From contig JAIVFH010000028.1 of the NCBI GenBank assembly GCA_025765595.1, positions 1 to 64,000 of the forward strand: a stretch of 64,000 nt of DNA. Direction: 5' to 3'. The first letter of the stretch is position 1; every line of letters starts with the position of its first letter. Both the position numbers and the translations under genes were made by a program. Below the pieces are notes generated by a model. It saw only the letters and a program-made list of their open reading frames with translations. It was not told where the DNA came from and did no database searches. Origin of the DNA: Obelidium mucronatum (lineage: Eukaryota > Chytridiomycota > Chytridiomycetes > Chytridiales > Chytriomycetaceae). Below, piece by piece: positions 10,069-19,253 of the stretch.

Positions 10069-11462
10069 ACTGGCTTGGAACTGGAATCAGCTGTCTTGTC
10101 TGCTGTCTTGGGAGCTGGAGTTGCCTTGGGAGCTGGCATTGCCTTGGACACTTTGAAAGCTGAAGTAGCCATGGGAACAGTAGTGGCCTTGGAACCAGAA
10201 GTGGCACTCTTTGGGGAACCAGATGGAGAAGCTAGCGTAGTATTTGTAGCAGTGTTGGGAACTGTATTGGCCTTGGGATCTGTAGTAGCCTTGGAAGCAG
10301 AACTGGTCAGAGTCTTGGGGGAAACAGATGGGAGTCCAGAAGCAGTCATGCCAGCACCAGGAGTAGTCTTAGCAGAACCAGGAGAAGCAGGAGTAGGATT
10401 AGCCTTTGCAGAACTTGGAGAAGTATGAGCAGGAATTGTGGAATTGGAAGAAGAACCAGCTTGCTTGGATGGAGTTCCTATCACATAATTAAATAAAATA
10501 TTTGTAATTCAATCAAAAGAATGAGACTATAAATACCCAAACCAATTGGATCATCAGATCCCAAGAGTGGAAATGAAATTTTAGACTTGATAGCTCTTCT
10601 AGGTTCGTTTTCTGCAGCAGAGCCTGGAAGCTGGCTGACAGGAGGAATATCAGGTTCACTATCAGACCTAACCTCATTAGCAGCCTGTTGTCTTGTGGCA
10701 TAAGCAGTAGCCTTCTTGGCAATCTTGGTTGCATTGGTGTCTGCAGGAGTAGGAGCAAAAACAACATGGTTCTTGTTGTTTGAAACTTTTCTAGCTAATA
10801 GATAAAAAAATAATAATAAAGTGTTAGATTATTAGAACATTAAAGAGAGGGAGGATGGCTGTAATTGTGCTCCTAATAGCGCTCCGAATCGTCTCCTAAT
10901 TGCGCTCCAAATTGTCTCCTAATCACGCTCCGAATCGGCTCCTAATAGCGCTCCTAATAGTGTTCCGAATCGGACACAAATAGCGCTTCACCGCAAAATG
11001 AATCAGACTCACCATATATGTATTTCGCCAGCGCCGTTATGCGTTCCTCATCATTTTCGGAACAATGTCCATCTATATCCACAATCCCGCTGAAGCAGAG
11101 GTCCTCCAGTGCTGTTAAATCCTGGTTTGTGTCTTTGATCCACTTGTACACACTTCTGGCAGGGATTTGTTCTTCAGCCCAGGGATGTGGACTGTACATT
11201 TGGTTTTATCCAAAAACACTAGCTTCAATGTGTTGTTGGAGTTGATGTATCTGTTGTGGTTGGGATGCCTCAGTGGCCTCCTCTACAAGCTCTTTAGGAG
11301 ACCCTTTGGTTTCCATGACTCTTTGGTGCAGGTCAGGACAGAGTTCTTTGGTGACTTCTCGCAGATCACTCCACAAGATGAAGATGGTCTTCTTGTCATC
11401 CAAGGTCTTGTAAGGAGCCTGTTTCCACAAGCCATTCTTGATCTCATTGTAAGAGAACTGGA
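10069..11462 (-). pseudogene. KDZ-associated accessory gene, copy A fragments
   Basis: Minus-strand exons matching the accessory gene of copy B: SIQFSYNEIKNGLWKQAPYK (about 11455-11290), SQAEVYKWIKDTNQDL-type exon (about 11200-11015), ARKVSNNKNHVV...DDPIGL (10795-10545) and a Ser/Thr/Pro/Ala-rich exon (10478 leftwards). In three places copy A keeps the reading frame where copy B has an indel, so A preserves the better version of these exons. But A lacks about 65 bp between the first two exons, has no 3' half and has lost its start to the hAT insertion. Confidence 0.6.
10858..10985. repeat. KDZ intron minisatellite, copy A
   Basis: Degenerate repeats of about 12 bp (GCTCCTAATAGC / GCTCCGAATCGT types) inside the predicted accessory-gene intron, at the position corresponding to 41140-41335 in copy B. 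Confidence 0.65.
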
Positions 11463-11469
11463 TGGACAG

Positions 11470-11578
11470 TAGGGATGCGTACCTGGTCCAAACCCGAAAC
11501 CTGCAGGTATGAGTCATCGGGTATATCTGGTCATCCAAGGGTCAGACCCGATCACCCAGGTGGGGACCAGGTTGGGGT

Positions 11579-11621
<43 letters not shown>

Positions 11622-13030
11622 CCAAGTCGCATGCAACGGTAAATGATTCAAAGCCCAAACTAAATGAATAAAAGTGACTTATAGTAAATAAGTATATTTT
11701 ATTTTTAATGGCAGATCTGTTTCAGATAGAATGAAACAATATTGTTCTAGAAAACTGACAATCTGACGAAAACACCTCTCTCAGAACGTAGTCCTCCAAC
11801 CTCTTCCAACTTAATCCTCTCGGACCTCTCCGTAATACTCAATTCATACTCTCTAAGACAATCGATTAGTATTCCTGCTGGGCGTATGGGCAATGGCTTG
11901 GCAAAGAATCTGATGCGATCAGGAATAATCCCATCCACTTTGCAATAACTGCGCTGTGTGCTAGATAGTAAGTTAATAATAATAATATTGATTTGTTAGT
12001 TTTGCTTATTTTTATTCAGCGGTTTCCCTGTGTGAGTTTCAGCCTTTCAGGAGTCAACGATCTGCCTGCCAAATTGGCGAAACCACAACATGTATTTCCC
12101 CCAGTATTTTTCTGTTGTTTCTCTTAGCTATTTAATCATTTCGTTAAATCACAATATTGTTTTTCCTGTTTGCTATAGTTCGGAAAAGTCAGCTTTTATT
12201 TATTGGTAGTTTCAAGTGCAGGACAGAAGCACAACCCCCAGGCCTCCCAATCATGTAAAAAGTACATTTATATCATACTAAAATATTTAAGATTCACTCC
12301 AACTGGCAGATGGGTCTTCATTCCTGTCAAATATCAAAATACGAAACCAAGGACGTTAAAATTCGTCTAATTAAACGATGGAATCTTATAAGGATAAAGA
12401 CCATATTGAATGAGGTTTGGGAATTTTGCTGTGTTTCCTCTTTGAGTAATCAATTTCTGTCATCTACGCCCCTCAGATTTTGAACTTAAGTCCTCACCTT
12501 CTCCCAATAATTTTTCGAAAGTATTCTTATGGTTTTCGAAAAGTTTGGTGGGACTGCCGCTTGTTTTGGTGAAGCTGTGGGGTTGTGGTGTACCACAACA
12601 ATAGCAACACACAGCATAACATCAAGCTCATATCGTCTCTATGCCAGATGAGAAGATACATTGTCTAAATAAATCTGTAAAGTAGTTCTTTTTATTGATT
12701 GAAATAAAGAAGGTTTCCGTGCAAATAACCCCCTCTGCTGAAGAGCTAATTTAATTTCTAATAACTTTAATTGATTAATCCAGTGAGTTATCAAAAGGCT
12801 AATTCCCTGCTACTTAATACATAGGTATATCTTTAATTCATATATTATGATATTTTAATATAATGGTTGAAAAGCCGTCGACGTAGTCCATAAAATGCCG
12901 GTTCGAATCCCGGTGTTCCCTTTTATTGCTACCAACCTGCAGGTTTGAGGACATTCGAAACCTGGTCATGTCACGTGACCAGGTACACCTGGTCATAATA
13001 CCTGATCAGGTGCACTTTCGGCATCCCTAA
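11470..13030. mobile_element. Non-autonomous hAT element (1.56 kb)
   Basis: Termini TAGGGATGC...GCATCCCTA are perfect 9-bp inverted repeats and the flanks carry a perfect 8-bp duplication ATGGACAG (11462-11469 and 13031-13038), the hAT signature. The uninterrupted site is present at 41876-41888 in KDZ copy B, which confirms both boundaries. Subterminal regions carry repeated ACCTGGTC/GACCAGGT words, likely transposase-binding sites. The interior is AT-rich, with no transposase, a 41-bp G run and a tRNA T-arm-like piece near 12890. Confidence 0.85.
11579..11619 (+). repeat. Poly-G tract (41 bp)
   Basis: Uninterrupted G run inside the hAT element. Similar runs occur in Helentron 1 (C run at 8213-8227) and Helentron 3 (G run at 16385-16414). 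Exact length may be affected by sequencing. Confidence 0.9.
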
Positions 13031-13092
13031 TGGACAGTCTGTTTGGGTTGTTGCTGACTCTGAGGGATGGCAGTGTACCTGGCAGTGGCAGT

Positions 13093-13739
13093 TGCAGGTT
13101 GCTTGTCAACCTGTCATGTTAAGGGGGAGTTTGAGGGGGTTGAAGGCCAATTCCTTGTAGTTCTATTTATAGAAAAGATGATCCTACCTTGTTAAAATGG
13201 TTTGAGGGTTAAAAAGGGGGTTTTTAATAGTTCTATTTTTAGAAAATGGACACGTTCAAGCTGTTGCTTCCCTGGTAATTAAAGGAAAATTGACTTGGAA
13301 ACTAAAGTAACTCCAGACAACACAACTGTCTCAAGAAGGGTTTTTTGACCTGAGTAATCATGTCATGCTTGTCCACCTGAAAACCAGAATGAGCGTTTGT
13401 CTAATTGATTTCATCAACTAACACAAATAATGGAAGCTCTAAAAGAAGGCAAAATAAGAATTGAGTCAAAGCCTGATTAATGCCTAGTAAGCAGTACAGA
13501 TTGCAGGCAGACTCATGATGAGAATCAGTCTCCTTTTGACATCTTCTGGTTAAATTTGGAAACAAAGACGACAGTCTCTTTTAATTTTCTGGCAATCCAA
13601 ATAGAAATTCTGACTTATCGCAAACACCCCTAGAAAGAAAATTTGTGCTTACAAGTTTTGTAATCCCATTAAGTCCTAATTTCTCTGGAGTTGCAACCTG
13701 CACTGCGAAGAAGCAAAGTGACTGAGCGTATGTCTCTAG
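13093..13739 (+). mobile_element. Helentron-like element 2 (647 bp)
   Basis: Begins TGCAGGTTGC and ends CTCTAG, with the inverted GCAACCTGCA about 37 bp inside the 3' end. Flanked by T on each side. KDZ copy B at 41938-41946 lacks it, so it landed exactly between the divergent starts of the two KDZ genes. No coding capacity. Confidence 0.8.
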
Positions 13740-13778
13740 TAGTGGTGATTGCATGTGGAAAAAACTTTGCGGAAAAAA

Positions 13779-14336
13779 ATGAAAATCCCTGCCTCACATG
13801 TCAAGATGGGAGCTCAGCTGGCAGAACAGTTCCCAGCCTTCCAAGCTGAGTTTTCAATCTACGGCAGTTTTGAAAAGACTTACAACAAGACACTCTGTTT
13901 GTGGGATTTCATTCAGCTTATTGCTATTTCTTTTGGCGTTCCCATCCTGGCAGCCAAACAAACAGCAGAGGCTGTCTTTGATTCAAGAATTCACGAAACA
14001 ATTACCCCAAATGTACCTATTATCCTGTCAGCTCCGTTTACATACTGCATCAAGTGTCAGAGCCATCTAAAGATTGGGAGATGGCAAGAAGTCACAATCT
14101 TGGATGCAGATTCAGCTAAATCCGGTCTTCTATACAAATCCAGCTGTGTGAATTTGAGCTGCAGTATTCAGTTGTATGATGTTGATTCAGTGTCAGAGAT
14201 TACCAATGGAAACAGCACCATAGAACATTACCCAATGAATACAATCAGAAAGCAAAAAGTCATTGGAATCAATTCTAAATACTCCATGACTGTTGCGTTT
14301 GCAAATTCGTGGCTGAAGAATGTGCCGTCAGTAATG
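13779..14336 (+). pseudogene. KDZ transposase exon 1, copy A
   Basis: About 186 residues nearly identical to exon 1 of the copy B transposase (MKIPASHVKMGAQLAEQFPA..., cysteine cluster CIKCQSHL). It lacks exons 2 and 3 and the intron donor. A palindrome follows immediately. Confidence 0.8.
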
Positions 14337-14559
14337 TAGGTGTTGTTCCTAATGGCGACCAATTTGGGGTGCTCTGAATCGCGGCCGATTCGGCTCCGAA
14401 TAGCAGGCCGATTCGGAGCCAAATAGGGCTCTGATTCGTGCTCCTATTCGCGGACAATTTGGCTCCGAATCAGCCTGCTATTTGGAGCTGAATTGGCCGC
14501 GATTTGGAGCACCCCGAATTGGTCGCCATTAGGAACAACACCTACATTGGACGATCATC
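14332..14559. repeat. 228-bp near-perfect palindrome built from KDZ intron sequence
   Basis: Runs from AATGTAGGTGTTG to its reverse complement CAACACCTACATT with arms of roughly 100 bp that match almost throughout. The left arm is the start of KDZ transposase intron 1 (compare GTAAGTGTTGGTCCTAATAG at 42537). The right arm is an inverted copy that joins a different coding fragment. Confidence 0.8.
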
Positions 14560-14625
14560 ATTTGTAATTCAATACACAGCTGTCTTTGGACAGATTGACA
14601 TCAGTTCTCACAGCGGCGACAGTAC
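14560..14625 (+). pseudogene. Fragment of a KDZ accessory gene
   Basis: Encodes RSSFVIQYTAVFGQIDI, identical to a stretch in the accessory gene at 36184-36240 (minus). It sits directly after the palindrome; no other part of that gene follows. Confidence 0.6.
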
Positions 14626-14639
14626 GTAGTCCTCTATGC

Positions 14640-14870
14640 CATGGCCTGTGATTATTTGGCTGTTCCACCTGCTTCCGTTGCATCTGAAAGGGCGAATTCT
14701 CTTGCAGAGAGAATGTTTGAGGGTCGTGAAACATTGAATTCTGATCTCTTCACAGCTGAGATTTCTTGCAGTTCTTGGATGAAGGTGATTGCTAAATACA
14801 ATCTGTCATGTGATCCAAAAGATGTAGTATCATTGCCAACAGATTATCATAATGCAGTGATCACAATGAC
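14640..14870 (+). pseudogene. hAT transposase C-terminal dimerisation fragment
   Basis: Reads ...YLAVPPASVASERANSLAER then LNSDLFTAEIS. The phrase LxVPPASVASERxNS is the conserved hAT dimerisation (Dimer_Tnp_hAT) motif. Only about 60-75 residues survive. Unrelated in position to the hAT at 11470. Confidence 0.8.
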
Positions 14871-14875
14871 ATCTG

Positions 14876-15127
14876 GTGTCTTTTGCTCAAGCCATGGCTT
14901 TGGAGGTGGGCCCTTCCTGCACATACACAGCATGCTTTGTAAAGAGGCCTGGCGATCTCTCTGTCATTCCTTCTGGATACCTGCACGCTGTGATCACAGT
15001 CTCAACAACCAAGGACGCGACATCCATCATGGGCGGCGCACACGTAATCTTTCCAAAAGACTACCTGTATGTGTACAAATACAATTGCGCCAGCAAGCAC
15101 ACGTTCCTTTGGGGGAACACAAATGTT
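14876..15127 (+). pseudogene. JmjC/cupin-like dioxygenase fragment
   Basis: An open stretch of about 80 residues contains KRPGDLSVIPSGYLHAV and then SIMGGAHVIF. The GD.xxIPsGxxHAV...xGG pattern is the C-terminal strand pair of JmjC-type Fe(II)/2-oxoglutarate dioxygenases, where the His is an iron ligand. The first half of the fold, with the HxD pair, is not present. It lies between a hAT fragment and a KDZ end, so it is probably captured or cargo DNA. The assignment rests on motif resemblance alone. Confidence 0.4.
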
Positions 15128-15235
15128 AAGTACTACTATATAGTTTGGTTTTATTACCAGTCTACTATCTTTAAGGGCAACAATGGTGGTTGTCCAGAGT
15201 TGCAAGGGGACTTGCTAACTGTAGACACGTACTAT

Positions 15236-15480
15236 AGCGAGCGGCACGCGCGATTCGGACCCCGATACGGACTCCAATTTGGGAAACAATTTGGAGTACG
15301 ACTAGGGTCCCATTTGGGTCCAATTAGGAGCAACCCTGAATCAGGCTCCAGTCAGAATGGCCAATAGGGCTATTGGCGCTCCTAGCCACTTGTCATTAGG
15401 AGGAAACTACTTTTTCTTGGAATTTGAGCATTGTCCTATTAGGAGCTACTCAGTCCTATTAGGACTACCGACTAGGACTT
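15236..15480. repeat. KDZ terminal minisatellite, copy C
   Basis: Variants of GATTCGGACCCC / TCCTATTAGGAGC spaced about 12 bp, corresponding to 44270-44545 in copy B. Confidence 0.6.
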
Positions 15481-16381
15481 AACATCATATGAATATAACT
15501 CTCAACTGCAAAACACTTAAAAAATATTCTAAAAATTATAAACCATCAGAAAAAATTCAAAAAAATTGCAAAAATACAAAATTGCAGGTTGCTTGTCAAC
15601 CTGTCATGTTAAGGGGGAGTTTGAGGGGGTTGAAAGGCAATTCCTTGTAGTTCTATTTTTAGAAAATGTATTTATTTTTGTGCATTCTTGACATTTGGAA
15701 GTTACAACCAATTGGGATTCCCAACTTTATGAAAACAAAGATAATAACAAACAAAGTCTGGAGAATGATCAAAGCTGAAAAGATGGAAAGGGGGGTGTTC
15801 TTTGGGTACTATTTCAAACTAGGGAGCCTGGCTACTGCAACAAACAAAAAACACAAGTCAAGGAAGAAAAAAATGGCCTAATCCTGATGCTGGCCACCCA
15901 AAACCTGAACAGATTTGGCATATGCCAGGGTTACCCATACAAACATGGCAAAAAAACACTTTGCAGAAATTTTTCTGTATGTGTTCTATTTTTCTTGCTA
16001 ACAGCCCTAGACTTGAGAGGATATTGACTTAGGTAATACATGTTAATACTGGCTAGGTTAAGTTTACTTCACCTCTAACCCAGCCCCATGACCATCTGGT
16101 AACATGACAGGTCAAACTGAACCCACTTACATATTAAGAGGAATAACAAAAAGAATTTAAGCTGGGGGGTGTGCCAGAAAATAAGTTGGATGCATTTCAG
16201 GGGGGCACAACAAATTAAATACTAAGAGGAATTAGTTGTACATACGTTTATTATAAAAATAAATATGGAAAAATATAAGAATGGCAATGAAGCTTTCAAA
16301 GAAGAAGAAAAAGGAAGGGGAAATCTAAAACCTTTCTGTTGATAACATAAGCAATCAAGAGAGAATTTTTAGGCAGGGAGG

Positions 16382-16420
<39 letters not shown>

Positions 16421-16602
16421 GAGACTGTAGCTTTATTAATTTATTGTATTGTATTCTATTGTATTGTATTTGTATTGTATTCTATTGATTGTTTTCTATT
16501 GTATTGTATTGTATTGTATTGTATGTATGGTATTCGTATATCAGCTACAGTCTCCCAACCAGCTATGGTATAGTATAGTATAGTATTGTATTGTATTGTA
16601 TT

Positions 16603-16653
<51 letters not shown>

Positions 16654-17471
16654 TATTGTATTCTATTTATTAGTACATAGCAGGTAGAAAGTGTGCACCC
16701 TTTCTACAAGAATGTATGAGATGAGTTGTTATTGCATGGTATTGTGGGTATTGTATGAAGTGATGCATGGCATGTAGAAAGTGTGCACCCTTTCCACCAG
16801 CCAGTGCACTACATTGTATTGTATAAAGAATAGTAGGTGTGTTGTATTGTGTATAATGTGAAGTGTAGTGTATAGGGAATAGAGTATAATATATAGTGTA
16901 TAATGTAAAGTGATAATGTATAGTGATAATGCAAGCAAAAAGTGTGCACCCTTTTTGCCAGCTTGTATTTAAGTGGATTCAACTGGAAGTATTTTGGTTT
17001 AGTAATAGATTTAATTTAATTAAAGTAAAACCTGGGTTAACTGAGCCAAAGAAGACATCAACCAGTAGCATGCTTTTTTTTGAAGGGCAAAGTTCCTTCT
17101 TTTATACTTTTTTTTGGAAGGGTGCATGCCTTTTTCATTTTCAAACAACTTTCATTACAAGGTCATTACAAGACAAAATATTCGTTACAAGTGCCTTACT
17201 AAAACAAAATAAAAAAAATCTTTAAAACTCCGACGCGTGCAACCAAAACAAACAAACCATACCACCGAATGCAGCAGACAAACGAAAAAAAAAGGAAACA
17301 GAACATAAACAGAAGCCGAACAAAGAAGGAAAGACAGGAAAAGCAGAAAATGCGGCGGGCAAATCCATCAAGACAACAGAAACAGACACAACGGGCGGGA
17401 AGATAACAAAGAAAAGACCTAGAAGAAAACCCCAAAGTAAACAAACCACAAAACACCAAGAGACCTACAGG

Positions 17472-19253
17472 ATGAACACCGCCGAAGACCTCAACGAGAC
17501 CATAAATGTGCATATCAAGAAATCGCACATTGAAGAACTTGCCGACGCAGGGGGGATTAAAGACCGATCCTCTAAGGCCAGACTTGGCCGAATTATCAAC
17601 TCAGTCGGAGTCAAAGTTCCGCTAATTGCGGAGACAACACTTGGAAACAAACTCACCTTCAGCTGCACCCGCGGGACACTCCACTACCTCAACAACGAAA
17701 TTGCCCTCCGAGGAGACTCAAGAGTGTTCTTCGAGATATGCCAAGAAGATGAAACAGCCAAACAGACCATAATGATTATGGATGTAACAAACCCGCTCAG
17801 GAAGGACCCACAAACAATTGCCAAAGAAGTTGCGGAGGCATTTGACAAGTTTGCCGGAGTCGCATCAAAAGACCAATACGGCAAGGAGGACCCAAACAGC
17901 CGTAGTGGCAAAGTGGTCGTCACGCTGAGCTACACAACGGAGGAAGAGAAGACCCAAGCATTGGAGGTACTGGCATTACCATTCAACGGCCACCACGTAT
18001 ACCCTGTTGACCCGAACGAACCAGTCCTGATGAGAATCGAAAGGGAAAAACCAAGATGGCTCATAGCGCCTGACCTGGAGGAAGGAACAGAGCTCAAAGA
18101 CTGGTTTAAAGTCAAAGACATCAAATTCCAACGCATCAGAATCACCCGCGACGGCCTCGAAATCCTTGTTACAACAGCAGCCGAAGTCAACCGGTGGGAT
18201 GGGAAAAAGGTGAGCGACACCTGTACTTCAGAGAAAAATCGAAAACAACTAAAAAAAAATGATACCCTATCAACAAACACCCAACAGCTCACCACACAAG
18301 CGAATGGATACGAAGCCCAAGTAACCGTCCACCGCAAGTATGTCATGGACCATGGGGCATACCGCCTCCGAGACCACTGCTGCCACTGTCAAGGAGACCA
18401 CCCAAGCCACCTCTGCCAAACCCGAAGACAACAAGAAGAATCCGACTGGAAGAAGGTAGCGGATGAACAGATGGTCTACAAGTTCAGCAGCGCCGACATC
18501 AAAAGACTCGAAAAGTCAGTGAAAGGCTACGTCGAACGCAACGGAGGACTAACCCAAGCAGAAGCTCGTGGATGCCAGACCCTACGCATCAAGATTGACT
18601 CAGCGTGGGTTCAAAAGGAAGACGGACGACACCACCAACGTCCGAGACCACCGCCGACGCACACGCAAACAACCAAGCCAACACTGGGACGAAGAATGGA
18701 CAACGCCTGGCCGATTGCTCAGCCCACCAACACCAACCAGCCACACGCAGCCTACAACACCACTGCTAACCACACCAACGCCGCCACCACCAGCACATGG
18801 GAGACCCAGATCCGCGAGCTAGTCAAGAAAGTGATCAGTGAAGAGATAACAAACACAATGGAAAACCTGGTGAACAGCAGAATCGCGGAGGAGCTGGAAG
18901 AATGGAAGAACGAGCTGCGACGGGAAAGGGATGAAAGACTGGCTGAAGAGGAGGCTGAACAGGAGACCCAATCGGACGAGATGAATGAAGACAAAACCAA
19001 CCCAGGAAGTAGTCCATCGTCAACGTGGATGGAAGCTGTAGACAAGGCCATTAGCCGCATGGAGGAAAACCAGCTCAGAACCGACCGGAACATAGAAAGA
19101 ATCGACCGAAACGTTGACAGACTCGAAGTGGAGACTGGGGTTGCACAGGGATTGGTCTTTGACAGCAACGACGAAGCGATGGACATTGAAGATGAGGACG
19201 CGGAAGCGACAACCCCAAACGCCCTGAAACTGGGCCGAACCAAAAATGAATAA
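17472..19253 (+). CDS. LINE ORF1, RNA-binding protein
   Basis: 593 residues from the first in-frame ATG. A compact N-terminal half is followed by a cysteine/histidine cluster CCHCQGDHPSHLC (CX2CX3HX4C, a variant zinc knuckle, about residues 300-312), then a low-complexity Pro/Thr stretch. A highly charged helical segment (about residues 440-510, LVKKVISEEITNTMENLV onward) is likely a coiled coil for trimerisation or RNP assembly. The acidic C-terminus contains further heptads (RIDRNVDRLEVE). By family knowledge ORF1 coats the element RNA. The stop overlaps the ORF2 start by 8 nt. Confidence 0.85.
   Translation: MNTAEDLNETINVHIKKSHIEELADAGGIKDRSSKARLGRIINSVGVKVPLIAETTLGNKLTFSCTRGTLHYLNNEIALRGDSRVFFEICQEDETAKQTIMIMDVTNPLRKDPQTIAKEVAEAFDKFAGVASKDQYGKEDPNSRSGKVVVTLSYTTEEEKTQALEVLALPFNGHHVYPVDPNEPVLMRIEREKPRWLIAPDLEEGTELKDWFKVKDIKFQRIRITRDGLEILVTTAAEVNRWDGKKVSDTCTSEKNRKQLKKNDTLSTNTQQLTTQANGYEAQVTVHRKYVMDHGAYRLRDHCCHCQGDHPSHLCQTRRQQEESDWKKVADEQMVYKFSSADIKRLEKSVKGYVERNGGLTQAEARGCQTLRIKIDSAWVQKEDGRHHQRPRPPPTHTQTTKPTLGRRMDNAWPIAQPTNTNQPHAAYNTTANHTNAATTSTWETQIRELVKKVISEEITNTMENLVNSRIAEELEEWKNELRRERDERLAEEEAEQETQSDEMNEDKTNPGSSPSSTWMEAVDKAISRMEENQLRTDRNIERIDRNVDRLEVETGVAQGLVFDSNDEAMDIEDEDAEATTPNALKLGRTKNE

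Larger units (their letters stand above)
10069..14336 (+). mobile_element. KDZ element copy A, truncated and twice interrupted
   Basis: Collinear with 40365-42540 of the intact KDZ copy B: accessory-gene exons (minus strand, 10069-11462), then the first exon of the transposase (plus, 13770-14336). It is interrupted by a hAT (11470-13030) and by Helentron 2 (13093-13739); copy B shows the uninterrupted sequence at both points. The left part beyond 10069 and everything after the first transposase exon are missing. The donor of transposase intron 1 (GTAAGT in B) is TAGGTG here, so it is not functional. Confidence 0.75.

Noticed and set aside
10063..10428. Gly/Val/Ala/Leu-rich open frame on the plus strand (also 40301-40528)
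   Set aside because: Antisense of the Ser/Pro/Ala-rich exon of the KDZ accessory gene.
12868..12922. tRNA T-arm-like end (GCCGGTTCGAATCCCGG) in the hAT element
   Set aside because: Only a T arm with an 8-nt loop; no acceptor 5' strand or anticodon arm. Not a gene.
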